Shown: positions 27,006 to 36,111 of the stretch, piece after piece
Layout of the letters: every line of letters starts with the position of its first letter
Position numbering within the stretch: the stretch's first letter is position 1
Source: Pseudovibrio sp947494035
Lineage (GTDB): Bacteria; Pseudomonadota; Alphaproteobacteria; Rhizobiales; Stappiaceae
Length of the DNA stretch: 64,000 nt
Direction: 5' to 3'
Assembly (NCBI GenBank): GCA_947494035.1
Contig: CANLTN010000003.1
Location: 265,479-329,478 of the forward strand
Position numbers and translations under genes: made by a program
Notes under the pieces: model-generated
The model's database searches: none
Told to the model about the DNA's origin: nothing
Seen by the model: only the letters and a program-made list of their open reading frames with translations

Positions 27006-28433
27006 TCATAGTTTTGGCTTAGGTGTGGCAACAGGCGTTCCACGCACCCACCGGGCAGTGACACCCGGCAACGCTTTGCCCGGTAACCAGTCGTCAGTTT
27101 CTTGATCATCCCGCACTTTGCGATAGCCAGCTTCTGCCTGAGACGGGGGCTGAACATCAAACGCGTCCAGCAGACCACCCATGGCAGCAAGCAACCGATA
27201 ATTGGCAAACGCCTGCGCATAACGCGCCGATATCTCGCTAACTTCCGTAAAGAAGACAGTGTTCTGCGTGTTCAAAACATCTAAAAGCGTCCGCTGCCCA
27301 ATCGTGAACTGACTTTCATAAGAAACCAGAAGCTGCTGAGAGGCAGAAAGCTGCTTTTTGATGATCGCCAACTGCTTGGACAGCTCCACTCGCCGGATCC
27401 AGGACGCCCGTGTTTCCCGCTCAACCTCGCGATAGGCACGCGCTGACCGCATCCGCGCCTCTCCCGCCCGCTCGACCTGCTCTGCCCGCCTGTTTTTTGT
27501 AATATTGCCGTTAAAGAGATTCCATCGCATCACAACCAGTGCCGCAGCCTGATTGTTCACACCCGGAAACCCATTTAGGTTTTCGCCGAGACGGGAAGAC
27601 ACCTCCAGATCAAATCTTGGATAATAGCCCGCCTCCGCAATCTTGATCTCTGCATTTGCCGCATCAATATCAGCATTGCGTGAGGCAAGCAGCGGATTGT
27701 TACGCCGCGCAACATTCAAAACGTCTGCAAGCGTGCCGGGAATACGCGGCGAGACACTGGGAACACCACCCAGATGTCCAACAGGTTTACCAACCACCTC
27801 AATGAAAATGGCTTGCGCCAGCTCCAACTCTTCAACAGCCTCTTCCATTGCGAGCCGCGCCGCAAAAACCCGTTCACTGGCCTGCTGCACGTCGGCAACC
27901 GAAACAACGCCGCGGGACAAACCCGCCCGCATATCCGATGCAACTTTGTTATGATAGGCAATGTTACGTTTTGCTGACTTCTGGATCTCCGACAAGCGGG
28001 CAACTTCCACATAAGCCCGCACAGCACTGAGCCCAATCAACTCGGACCGCTCCCAAACCCTGAAAGAAGTGGCATCCAGCCGCGCCCTTTGCCGCTCTAT
28101 CTCATAAGTCGTCGCAAAACCATCAAAGATCTTCTGCCGCCCATAGGCCCTGACCTCATAGGGACCAAAAAAGAACTGGCCCCGCTCACGGGTGAAGCTT
28201 CGGTCCGCCCATTCTGTTCCCCCACGGAATTCAAGATCAAGACGCGGCAGCCACTCGCCTTTGGCCTGTTTCAGCTCAAAGCCGATCGCATTGCGATCAA
28301 ACACCGCTTCACCAATTTCCGGATTGCTATAGACGGTAAGATTCACTGCGTCTCGAAGAGACATACCGTAACCTGCTCCGCAAAACAGATTCACGGCGGC
28401 AACGCCAAGAATGAGAGGCGCCAACAACTTCAT
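27006..28433 (-). CDS. TolC-family outer membrane channel for type I secretion
   Basis: Outer membrane efflux protein of 475 residues with a signal peptide (L-A-P-L-I-L-G-V-A-A). Two OEP repeats are visible, the first beginning S-L-R-D-A-V-N-L-T-V-Y-S-N-P-E-I and the second N-P-L-L-A-S-R-N-A-D-I-D-A-A-N-A-E; the second ends with the typical T-L-L-D-V-L-N-T-Q-N-T. Such trimers form the barrel and periplasmic tunnel joined to HlyD and the ABC exporter. It is transcribed away from the ABC gene's end, with the small secreted gene directly behind it. By analogy to Lap systems it is the LapE/AggA role. Confidence 0.9.
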   Translation of the reverse strand: MKLLAPLILGVAAVNLFCGAGYGMSLRDAVNLTVYSNPEIGEAVFDRNAIGFELKQAKGEWLPRLDLEFRGGTEWADRSFTRERGQFFFGPYEVRAYGRQKIFDGFATTYEIERQRARLDATSFRVWERSELIGLSAVRAYVEVARLSEIQKSAKRNIAYHNKVASDMRAGLSRGVVSVADVQQASERVFAARLAMEEAVEELELAQAIFIEVVGKPVGHLGGVPSVSPRIPGTLADVLNVARRNNPLLASRNADIDAANAEIKIAEAGYYPRFDLEVSSRLGENLNGFPGVNNQAAALVVMRWNLFNGNITKNRRAEQVERAGEARMRSARAYREVERETRASWIRRVELSKQLAIIKKQLSASQQLLVSYESQFTIGQRTLLDVLNTQNTVFFTEVSEISARYAQAFANYRLLAAMGGLLDAFDVQPPSQAEAGYRKVRDDQETDDWLPGKALPGVTARWVRGTPVATPKPKL

Positions 28434-28823
28434 ACAAACGCCCTCTACGCAATACTAGAGACAACTGGGCAACAGAAGTTACAATTTACCTATTTTTAAT
28501 AAAATGTCATTCCTCACGCAATTAAGTGTAATAAACACCAATAGTAAGAAAAGTAATATCAACTCACATTCAATAGAAACATCACAGATGCTAGTCACTT
28601 ATACGCACTTCGCAATACATATATTTAAAATCTCAATCCTTATTAGGTTGTAAACCTATCCAACCGACCCATCACCACACTGTTTTAACTTGAGAAAACT
28701 GCGTAAACACACTGTCCATTCTAAGTTTTGAGGGCTATTTCCACCTATCCAGAGGCACCCAGAGCAGCAATCAGGACACAAACAGAACCAATTGCCAGTC
28801 GCAACCAACTGACTCATCAGGCA
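28434..28823. other. Non-coding stretch between the TolC-like gene and the VOC gene terminator
   Basis: About 390 AT-rich bases upstream of the TolC-like gene, which should hold its promoter. No gene, tRNA or clear repeat was found. Confidence 0.5.
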
Positions 28824-28858
28824 AAAGAAAAGGCCCCGGAAGCTTCACTTCCGGGGCC
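28824..28858 (-). terminator. Intrinsic terminator of the pyrG-VOC transcript
   Basis: GGCCCCGGAAG and CTTCCGGGGCC pair perfectly around a five-base loop; on the minus strand it is followed by TTTTCTTTT. It lies 8 bases after the VOC gene's stop. Confidence 0.93.
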
Positions 28859-28866
28859 AAAATCAC

Positions 28867-29721
28867 TTAGCTACAAAAGACCGCAACTCCGGCCATTCGA
28901 TCAGGCTCTACCAACCAGAAGGGACCCCGTTTCCGACCGCCCAGAGCTTGCGCGTAGGACCCGAACTGCTCAGGGTCATCAGCTTTGAAGCCTAAGGCCG
29001 CAAGTTTGAGACCACTACGACCACTCGGCGCACGAACACCGTAAAGACTCTCATAAGCACTCGGAGACAGAACTTTGACTGTCCCGCGCGCCGTTACAAT
29101 CTCAACGCCGAGACTGGAAAGCCGCGCAGTACGCTCACCAATGAAGGCCTTCAGGAATTCATGGTGGTCAGCCGGATCATCAGCAACAAAGATAACGTCA
29201 CTCAGAGCGCTCACAGTGTTTGGGTGGCTCTGATACTCCGCCTTCCAGAAGTTATCCGGAAATTTGTTGTGGCAGGTAAAGAACCCCATTTCCGCACTGA
29301 GCGGATCTGCAGTGAACGTCAGATCAAACGCAACCGGACGCTCGTCCCCCCCAGGGGTCACAGCAATCCGCTCAAAGGAAAAGGGAGCATACTCGGGAAG
29401 ACCGGCAAAATTGTAAGCCTTCCGGTCTTCCTCGGCGCTCGTGCTGTCCAGCACGAACATGGAGGCACCCTCACCCTTCAACAGGAAGTCACGGTTAAAC
29501 GCCCCAAAGGAGAAAACGCCGTCACTTGGCTCTGTCAATTCAGCACCTTCGCCGATGGCCAGAACCTCAAGAAAACTTCCATCCAGTTGAACAAGGCGGT
29601 TTTCAGTGCCCCATGGGTGATGCGCAGTCGGCGTCACCTTAAATCCAAGCTGTTCCCAGTGCCCCGCTCCATCCTGCAAAGATTTCACGGCAAGAACGAT
29701 GTGGTCAATTCCCTTGGTCAA
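28867..29721 (-). CDS. Glyoxalase-like (VOC superfamily) protein
   Basis: A 284-residue cytoplasmic protein of the glyoxalase-like PF13468 type. It begins G-I-D-H-I-V-L-A-V, the first VOC beta strand with a metal-ligand histidine, and has a second half with S-D-V-I-F-V-A-D-D and a closing strand. Members include dioxygenases, isomerases and unknown enzymes, so no substrate can be named. The start is TTG 29721 with GGGGG about seven bases ahead. It follows pyrG by 23 bases and ends at a strong terminator, suggesting co-transcription. Confidence 0.82.
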   Translation of the reverse strand: MTKGIDHIVLAVKSLQDGAGHWEQLGFKVTPTAHHPWGTENRLVQLDGSFLEVLAIGEGAELTEPSDGVFSFGAFNRDFLLKGEGASMFVLDSTSAEEDRKAYNFAGLPEYAPFSFERIAVTPGGDERPVAFDLTFTADPLSAEMGFFTCHNKFPDNFWKAEYQSHPNTVSALSDVIFVADDPADHHEFLKAFIGERTARLSSLGVEIVTARGTVKVLSPSAYESLYGVRAPSGRSGLKLAALGFKADDPEQFGSYAQALGGRKRGPFWLVEPDRMAGVAVFCS

Positions 29722-29744
29722 AGTGTTTCCCCCAAAACAGCAAG

Positions 29745-31373
29745 TTAAACCAGCCGACTGTTATCGAGCGCCGCACCTACAAAGGAGGAGAACAGCGGGT
29801 GTGGTTCAAACGGACGTGATTTCAGCTCTGGATGATACTGAACGCCGATAAACCAAGGATGGTTCTCAATCTCGACCGTTTCGGGCAAAACACCATCAGG
29901 GGACGTACCAGCAAAGATCAAACCAGCGTCCTCAAGCTTCTCGCGGTAGCCGATGTTTACCTCATAACGGTGACGGTGGCGCTCGGAGATCTCGGTAGAC
30001 CCATAAATTGCAGCGATCTTACTGTTCGCTTTCAAAACCGCATCATACGCACCAAGACGCATGGTTCCGCCCAGATCACCTTCAGCATGACGCTGTTCTT
30101 TTTCGTTACCACGCGTCCATTCAGTCATCAGGCCAACAACAGGCTCTTTAGCCGAACCGAATTCTGTGGAGCTTGCATCTTTAATCCCTGCCAGATTACG
30201 GGCAGCTTCCACCACAGCCATCTGCATACCAAAGCAGATGCCGAAGTAAGGAATGTTGTTTACGCGCGCATGATGTGCCGCCGCGATCTTACCTTCAGAA
30301 CCGCGCTCACCAAAGCCGCCAGGAACAAGAATGCCGTTCACATTGCTCAGGAACTCACTCGGATCTTCCTTTTCAAAGACTTCAGATTCAATCCACTCAA
30401 GATTGACCTTGACACCATTGGCAATGCCGCCATGCACCAGCGCTTCAATCAGGGATTTATAAGCGTCTTTAAGAACAGTGTACTTGCCAACAATCGCGAT
30501 GGTGACTTCACCCTCTGGGTTGAACAGAGTTTTCACGATGCGTTCCCAGCGGGAAAGATCAGGAGCTGGCGCACCCGTAATGCCAAACGCATCCAGAACC
30601 TGCTCGTCCAGACCTTCCTTATGGTAGGCCAGCGGCACTTCGTAGATGCTCTTTGCATCATAAGCCGGTATTACAGCTTCTTCGCGCACATTACAGAACT
30701 GGGAAAGCTTGCGGCGCTCGTTCTCCGGGATCTGGCGATCACATCGAACCATTAGAATGTCTGGCTGAATACCAATGGAGCGCAGCTCTTTAACAGAGTG
30801 CTGGGTCGGCTTGGTTTTCATTTCACCGGCACTGGCAATGTAAGGCAGCAATGTCAGGTGAATGTAGACAGCCTGTCCGCGCGGCAAATCGTTGCCCAGC
30901 TGGCGGATCGCTTCAAAGAATGGCAGGCCTTCAATATCGCCAACCGTACCACCGATCTCGCAAAGCACGAAGTCATAGTCTTCGTTACCGTCCAGAACAA
31001 AGTTCTTAATCGCATCAGTCACATGAGGAATCACCTGCACGGTCCCGCCCAGGTAATCACCACGGCGTTCCTTAGCAATAATGTCCTGATAAATGCGGCC
31101 AGTGGTAATGTTGTCCTGCTTATTTGCCGGACGACCTGTGAAACGCTCGTAGTGTCCCAGATCCAGATCGGTCTCAGCGCCGTCATCGGTCACATAACAC
31201 TCACCATGCTGGTAAGGGCTCATAGTGCCGGGATCAACGTTCAAATAGGGGTCAAGTTTACGAAGCCGAACCTTGTATCCGCGCGCTTGTAAAGCCGCAC
31301 CAAGAGCTGCGGAGGCAAGTCCCTTCCCGAGAGAAGAAACAACACCACCGGTGATGAATATATACCGTGCCAT
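29745..31373 (-). CDS. pyrG: CTP synthase PyrG
   Basis: Converts UTP to CTP with ATP and glutamine. The 542-residue protein has the N-terminal synthetase domain opening with Y-I-F-I-T-G-G-V-V-S-S-L-G-K-G, the D-P-Y-L-N-V-D-P-G-T-M motif, and a C-terminal class I glutamine amidotransferase domain with nucleophile Cys in G-I-C-F-G-M-Q and the H-P-E triad end in Y-H-P-E. Length and motifs match the family. It sits downstream of secG in the same direction, a common alphaproteobacterial order. Confidence 0.98.
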   Translation of the reverse strand: MARYIFITGGVVSSLGKGLASAALGAALQARGYKVRLRKLDPYLNVDPGTMSPYQHGECYVTDDGAETDLDLGHYERFTGRPANKQDNITTGRIYQDIIAKERRGDYLGGTVQVIPHVTDAIKNFVLDGNEDYDFVLCEIGGTVGDIEGLPFFEAIRQLGNDLPRGQAVYIHLTLLPYIASAGEMKTKPTQHSVKELRSIGIQPDILMVRCDRQIPENERRKLSQFCNVREEAVIPAYDAKSIYEVPLAYHKEGLDEQVLDAFGITGAPAPDLSRWERIVKTLFNPEGEVTIAIVGKYTVLKDAYKSLIEALVHGGIANGVKVNLEWIESEVFEKEDPSEFLSNVNGILVPGGFGERGSEGKIAAAHHARVNNIPYFGICFGMQMAVVEAARNLAGIKDASSTEFGSAKEPVVGLMTEWTRGNEKEQRHAEGDLGGTMRLGAYDAVLKANSKIAAIYGSTEISERHRHRYEVNIGYREKLEDAGLIFAGTSPDGVLPETVEIENHPWFIGVQYHPELKSRPFEPHPLFSSFVGAALDNSRLV

Positions 31374-31550
31374 GGATCGCTACCACGTTAGAAAGGGCGG
31401 AGTTATCAGAAGGGATGCTCACTTGGTGTGGCACATGATAATCCGGCACCTTGGATATTTAAGATATGTCTGAACGCACGAATGACGGACACTGCACAAG
31501 AATGCGGTGCCGTCAGACGTTTATTTGAACTGTTACTGCTTTACAGCAGA

Positions 31551-31913
31551 TTACTGAGCAGGCGGAACCTGCGGGCCAGTCGGCTCACTTTGCTGCTGCA
31601 ACTGGTCAAGAAGACCATTGCCGCTGCCCTGCTCGGAACCTTGTGTTGCAGAACCGGATGGAACCAGATCAAGCAAGGAACCAGGACGCTCGTCGTAACG
31701 TGCCAGCAGAGAAAGAGCGAGTGAAGTTACAAAGAAGCAGATAGCAAGAATTGCAGTACCGCGTGTCAGCATGTTCGCTGTACCACGGCTGCTCATCACA
31801 CCGCCACCGCCGCCGCCAATACCCAACGCGCCGCCTTCAGAACGCTGAAGCAAGACCATTGCTACCAGTGCAACGACGACCATCAGGTGGATAACAATCA
31901 GAACGGTTTCCAT
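31551..31913 (-). CDS. secG: Preprotein translocase subunit SecG
   Basis: A 120-residue inner-membrane subunit of SecYEG. Two helices (V-L-I-V-I-H-L-M-V-V-V-A-L-V and A-I-L-A-I-C-F-F-V-T-S-L-A-L) flank a glycine-rich loop G-I-G-G-G-G-G-G-V-M-S-S-R-G-T-A-N, the hallmark of SecG. The C-terminal tail is rich in Gln, Pro and Ser, as often in alphaproteobacteria. It lies between tpiA and pyrG, a typical position. Confidence 0.94.
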   Translation of the reverse strand: METVLIVIHLMVVVALVAMVLLQRSEGGALGIGGGGGGVMSSRGTANMLTRGTAILAICFFVTSLALSLLARYDERPGSLLDLVPSGSATQGSEQGSGNGLLDQLQQQSEPTGPQVPPAQ

Positions 31914-31958
31914 AGGTATCCGTAGGTTTAATGAATTCGTTAATCGGCCTTCTAACCG

Positions 31959-31997
31959 AATTTGCTGCGCCTTTCTACCCTAAAGGCGCAGCAAATT
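31959..31997 (-). terminator. Perfect 16-bp inverted repeat after tpiA
   Basis: AATTTGCTGCGCCTTT and AAAGGCGCAGCAAATT pair perfectly around a seven-base loop between tpiA and secG. It is strong enough to act as a terminator but has no clean T run after it. Confidence 0.5.
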
Positions 31998-32035
31998 GGT
32001 GGACTGCGAACAATAATCTTACATTCAGGCGAATA

Positions 32036-32785
32036 TTAGTCGCGATAAGCTGCGGCAATTCCAAGGAAATCCGCCGCTTTCAGGCTAGCACCGCCAACCA
32101 GTGCGCCATCAACGTTATCAACCGCAAGCAGTTCTTTTGCGTTGGTCGGCTTCACAGAGCCACCATAAAGGATGCGCATCTTGCCGCCGATCTCATCACC
32201 AAACTGCTTGATGAGCGTTGCGCGGATAGAAGCGTGAACTTCGGCAACATCAGCTGGCGTTGGCGTCAGACCAGTCCCGATCGCCCATACAGGTTCATAA
32301 GCAATCACTGTATTTTCTGCCGTTGCAGCTGCTGGCACAGAGCCAAGAACCTGCTTGGTAACAACATCAAGTGTTGTACCGGCACGGCGCTCGCTCTCAA
32401 CTTCACCAACACAAACAATCGCAACCAGACCAGCGCGGTAAGCAGCTTCTGCCTTCTCGCGCACATCGGCATCAGATTCGCCATGATCTTCACGGCGCTC
32501 AGAGTGACCGACAATCACGAACTTACCACCGGCATCGCGGATCATCTCAGCTGAGATGTCGCCGGTATGCGCACCGCTTTCTTTTGCATGACAATTTTGC
32601 GCGCCAATCGCAATTTTGTCCTGGGAAGCCAGCTGAGCAACCAACAATGCCGGAGGGCAAATCAGAAGCTCTACTTTTTCGGCAAGTGCTGCGTCGTATC
32701 CAGCGCCCATTGCTTCCAGCTCTGCGGCAGAAGCTTTGGTGCCATTCATTTTCCAGTTACCAGCAACGAGTGGCCGATTAGTCAT
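32036..32785 (-). CDS. tpiA: Triosephosphate isomerase
   Basis: Interconverts dihydroxyacetone phosphate and glyceraldehyde-3-phosphate in glycolysis and gluconeogenesis. The 249-residue protein has N-W-K-M-N-G at the active-site lysine, catalytic histidine in V-I-V-G-H-S-E-R-R, catalytic glutamate in A-Y-E-P-V-W-A-I-G-T-G and the phosphate loop Y-G-G-S-V-K. The open frame runs 23 codons further upstream, but MTNRPLVAGNWKMNG is the family start. It is divergent from ppiD. Confidence 0.97.
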   Translation of the reverse strand: MTNRPLVAGNWKMNGTKASAAELEAMGAGYDAALAEKVELLICPPALLVAQLASQDKIAIGAQNCHAKESGAHTGDISAEMIRDAGGKFVIVGHSERREDHGESDADVREKAEAAYRAGLVAIVCVGEVESERRAGTTLDVVTKQVLGSVPAAATAENTVIAYEPVWAIGTGLTPTPADVAEVHASIRATLIKQFGDEIGGKMRILYGGSVKPTNAKELLAVDNVDGALVGGASLKAADFLGIAAAYRD

Positions 32786-33030
32786 TTGATAGGTTCCCCA
32801 AATATGAATTCTAGATTCCCAAATGGAATGTGTGCTCACTAGCAGAAAAAACACTTAAGTCACATAGCCGATTACCGCTAGTGGGATGAACTTCGTATCT
32901 GCGGCCGTATCACACAGGCTTTATGGTGTGTAAACTTGCCCCACGGCAAAAGGAACACTATTATCCATCGGCCTTGCATGCGCGCGCGGGCGATTTGCTC
33001 TGCGCCTTCAACAAGAGAACGGATAAAATT

Positions 33031-34917
33031 ATGCTCGACGCGCTACGTAATAGCGTAGGTTCCTGGTTTGCAAAACTCCTGATCGGCCTTTTGGTGCTCA
33101 GCTTTGCAGTTTGGGGGATCGCTGACGTCTTTACCGGAAACAGCTCTTCAACGGTCGCCTACGTGGGTGACGAGGAAATCTCGGCTGAGGAATTCCAACA
33201 AGCTTATACTCGCGAACTCGACCAGCTGTCAGCCCGCATCGGCCAGCCTGTCACACAGGAACAAGCCGCTGCGTTTGGCCTTCCTGCTCAGGTTCTGGGT
33301 CGCCTTATCGCCGAAGCTGCGCTTGATAACGAAGCAACAAAGCTGCGCATCGGCGTTTCCGATGAAGCGATCATCAAGACAATTCAGGAAACACCTGCAT
33401 TTCAGGGTGTGAATGGATATGACCGCAATCTTCTGGGACAGGTCCTTTATAGTCTGGGCATGAACGAAGACGAATTCGTGATGCAGCAGCAGCTTGTAGC
33501 TGAACGTCAACAGCTCGCTGAGGCCATCATTGGCGGCATTTCGGTTCCACAGACCATGCTCGAAGCATTCGACAAGTACGCAATGGAAGAGCGCACCGTT
33601 GAATATTTGGTTCTCTCGCAGGATTCCCTGACAGATGTCCCAGCTCCAACCGAAGAGGAACTTACCGCCTTCTTCGAGCAGAACAAAGACAACTATCAAG
33701 CACCTGAGTACCGCAGTGCCACCTTGCTCGAGATCACCGCAGGCAACATCGCCAATCCGGAGAATGTGACTGAAGCGGAAATCGCGCGCGAATACGAGCG
33801 TACTAAAGACCGTTATCAGACTGAGGAACAACGCCGCATCTACCGGATCCCGTTCGCAACAAGGCAGGAAGCAGAAGCCGCTGTTGTTGAGATGGAATCA
33901 GGCAAGACCTTTGAAGATCTGATGAATGAGCGCGATCTGAGCGAACAGGACGTCGATCTCGGCCTCATGAACAAGGCCGGTTTCCTTGATGACAAGATTG
34001 CTGACGCAGCATTTGCACTCGATGAAGGTCAGGCCAGCGAAGTGGTTGAAGGCCAGTTCTCAACTGTCATTCTTTTTGTGAAAGAAGTCCGCCCAGCCAG
34101 TGAACAGCCACTTGATGCGATCAGAGACGAACTGCGCAACACTGTTGCTCAGGCAAAAGCGACTGATGAAGCTGAAGAGCTGTACAACGAGGTCGAAGAT
34201 GCCCGCGCAGGCGGCAATACACTTGAGGAAATCTCACAGCGTCTGGATCTGGATCTGATCAACACGCCGTCTTTCGACGCATCCGGCCTCAACGAAGAAG
34301 GTGAACCTGTTGACCTTCCAGTCACAGACGCCCTGACCCCTGCCATCTTCGCAACCGACATTGGTGTAGAAAACGACCCGCTTGAAATCGGTCGCACCGG
34401 TCACGTCTGGTACGAAGTCAATGAAGTCACACCTGCCCGCGACAGAGAACTCTCTGAAGTAAGAGAGACCGTGGTCGCTGACTGGACCGCAGCACGCACA
34501 GCAGAGCTTCTGGAAGAAAGAGCGGGAAGCTTGATTGCTGAGGTGGAAGCTGGAAAGCCTCTGTCCGAAATCGCAACCGAGGAAGGCCTGACAACGGTCG
34601 TTTCTGAACCATTCACCCGTAACGGTGGTGTAGAAGGCCTGTCCGGTTCCGCAGTAACTGCGGCATTCTCCGGACCGCCTGGCACCGCAGCACAGGTACC
34701 GGGCAACAATGAAGACCGGATCCTTCTCGTCCTCACAAACACCACCGCTCCGGCCTTTATGAGCGAATCAGAGAACGTGCAGAGCATCAATTCACAGCTG
34801 ACAGGCGCGCTGGAAAGCTCCTTGCTGAACCAGTTCATCAACCAGCTGGAACAGACCGAGGGCGTGCGCGTGAATCAGGCAGTCTTCAATCAGGTGACCG
34901 GACAGGATCGCCTGTAG
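33031..34917 (+). CDS. ppiD: Periplasmic folding chaperone PpiD (SurA N-terminal / parvulin fold)
   Basis: A 628-residue protein held in the inner membrane by one helix (L-L-I-G-L-L-V-L-S-F-A-V-W-G-I) after a short cytoplasmic N-terminus MLDALRNSV. The large periplasmic part has a SurA_N-type chaperone segment, a parvulin-like PPIase region at mid-length (E-A-E-A-A-V-V-E-M-E to V-V-E-G-Q-F-S-T) and a second helical segment. It assists folding of proteins leaving SecYEG, which fits its nearness to secG. The frame extends 36 codons upstream, but that part has no family match. Confidence 0.92.
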   Translation: MLDALRNSVGSWFAKLLIGLLVLSFAVWGIADVFTGNSSSTVAYVGDEEISAEEFQQAYTRELDQLSARIGQPVTQEQAAAFGLPAQVLGRLIAEAALDNEATKLRIGVSDEAIIKTIQETPAFQGVNGYDRNLLGQVLYSLGMNEDEFVMQQQLVAERQQLAEAIIGGISVPQTMLEAFDKYAMEERTVEYLVLSQDSLTDVPAPTEEELTAFFEQNKDNYQAPEYRSATLLEITAGNIANPENVTEAEIAREYERTKDRYQTEEQRRIYRIPFATRQEAEAAVVEMESGKTFEDLMNERDLSEQDVDLGLMNKAGFLDDKIADAAFALDEGQASEVVEGQFSTVILFVKEVRPASEQPLDAIRDELRNTVAQAKATDEAEELYNEVEDARAGGNTLEEISQRLDLDLINTPSFDASGLNEEGEPVDLPVTDALTPAIFATDIGVENDPLEIGRTGHVWYEVNEVTPARDRELSEVRETVVADWTAARTAELLEERAGSLIAEVEAGKPLSEIATEEGLTTVVSEPFTRNGGVEGLSGSAVTAAFSGPPGTAAQVPGNNEDRILLVLTNTTAPAFMSESENVQSINSQLTGALESSLLNQFINQLEQTEGVRVNQAVFNQVTGQDRL

Positions 34918-34936
34918 ACAAATCCTTGTCGAAAAC

Positions 34937-34973
34937 AAGCCCGGCGCACTTATAAGTGCGCCGGGCTTTTGTT
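34937..34973 (+). terminator. Intrinsic terminator after ppiD
   Basis: AAGCCCGGCGCACTT and AAGTGCGCCGGGCTT form a long perfect stem with almost no loop (TA), followed by TTGTTT. It separates ppiD from trpD. Confidence 0.9.
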
Positions 34974-35060
34974 TATCTCCTAGACAGCCCTCCTAAAGCT
35001 ATCTAATAGTTAGCCTTTGTGCACACTAAGGAATACTAAGAGATTGAGGGGGTTTTCTCC

Positions 35061-36098
35061 GTGAGCAATTTAAGAAGTCTCATTGGAATCGTCGCTGACG
35101 GAAACGCGCTGGACCGGTCCCAGGCCCGCGAAGCTTTCGAGATCATCATGACAGGCGCCGCAACTCCTGCTCAGATCGGCGGCTTTCTCATGGCCCTGCG
35201 CCTGCGCGGCGAAACAATCGACGAAATCTCCGCTGCAGTTGAGACCATGCGCGCTAAAATGATCCCGGTGAAAGCACCTGATCATGCCATCGACATTGTC
35301 GGAACAGGTGGCGACGCATCCGGCTCCTACAACATATCAACCTGCACAGCCATTGTTGTGGCAGGCTGCGGTGTCACCATTGCCAAACACGGCAACCGGT
35401 CCCTCTCCTCCAAGTCTGGCTCAGCAGAATCTCTGGCCAATCTTGGCATCAATCTTGACCTGAACCCGGACGGCATCAGCCATTGCATCTATGAAGCAGG
35501 CATTGGCTTCATGTTCGCACCAAACCACCATAAGGCCATGCGCCATGTTGGCCCTGCCCGCATCGAGCTGGGTACCAGAACAATCTTCAACCTGCTTGGC
35601 CCGCTCACCAATCCGGCTGGCGCAAAACGCCAGATGACCGGCGTGTTTGCCCAGCAGTGGGTCGAACCGCTCGCCAACACCCTGATGGAACTGGGCACCG
35701 AGAAAGCCTGGATCGTCAACGGCTCCGACGGCATGGATGAAATCACCACCACCGGCTCCACTTTTGTGGCCGAGCTGAAAGATGGTGCCATCAACACCTT
35801 CACCGTCTCACCGGAAGACGCAGGTCTGCCGATTGCAAAACCGGAAGATCTGAAAGGCGGGGACCCGGAAGAGAATGCACATGCCCTGCGCGAAGTCCTG
35901 CAAGGTGCAAAAAACGCCTATCGGGATATTGTCCTCTTCAACTCCGCAGCTTCCTTGATCGTTGCCGACAAGGTAACCACACTGCCAGACGGCGTTGCAA
36001 TGGCGGCACAGGCCATTGATACAGGCGCCGCCCTCTCCCGTCTGGACAAGCTTGTTGAAACCTCCAACGCCGCAACAGCTGCCAACATGACACTTTAA
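35061..36098 (+). CDS. trpD: Anthranilate phosphoribosyltransferase TrpD
   Basis: Transfers phosphoribose from PRPP to anthranilate in tryptophan synthesis. The 345-residue product has the PRPP-site motif G-T-G-G-D (about 82-86), the K-H-G-N-R-S motif, and T-I-F-N-L-L-G-P-L-T-N-P. It starts at GTG 35061 with GAGGGGG eight bases upstream. trpC follows after 13 bases and then moaC, the usual trpD-trpC-moaC-moeA-lexA order of alphaproteobacteria. Confidence 0.97.
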   Translation: MSNLRSLIGIVADGNALDRSQAREAFEIIMTGAATPAQIGGFLMALRLRGETIDEISAAVETMRAKMIPVKAPDHAIDIVGTGGDASGSYNISTCTAIVVAGCGVTIAKHGNRSLSSKSGSAESLANLGINLDLNPDGISHCIYEAGIGFMFAPNHHKAMRHVGPARIELGTRTIFNLLGPLTNPAGAKRQMTGVFAQQWVEPLANTLMELGTEKAWIVNGSDGMDEITTTGSTFVAELKDGAINTFTVSPEDAGLPIAKPEDLKGGDPEENAHALREVLQGAKNAYRDIVLFNSAASLIVADKVTTLPDGVAMAAQAIDTGAALSRLDKLVETSNAATAANMTL

Positions 36099-36111
36099 GA
36101 CCACGGATCCC

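Noticed and set aside
29832..30755. 307-codon open frame antisense to pyrG
   Set aside because: pyrG is certain by its motifs; the antisense frame has no recognisable feature.
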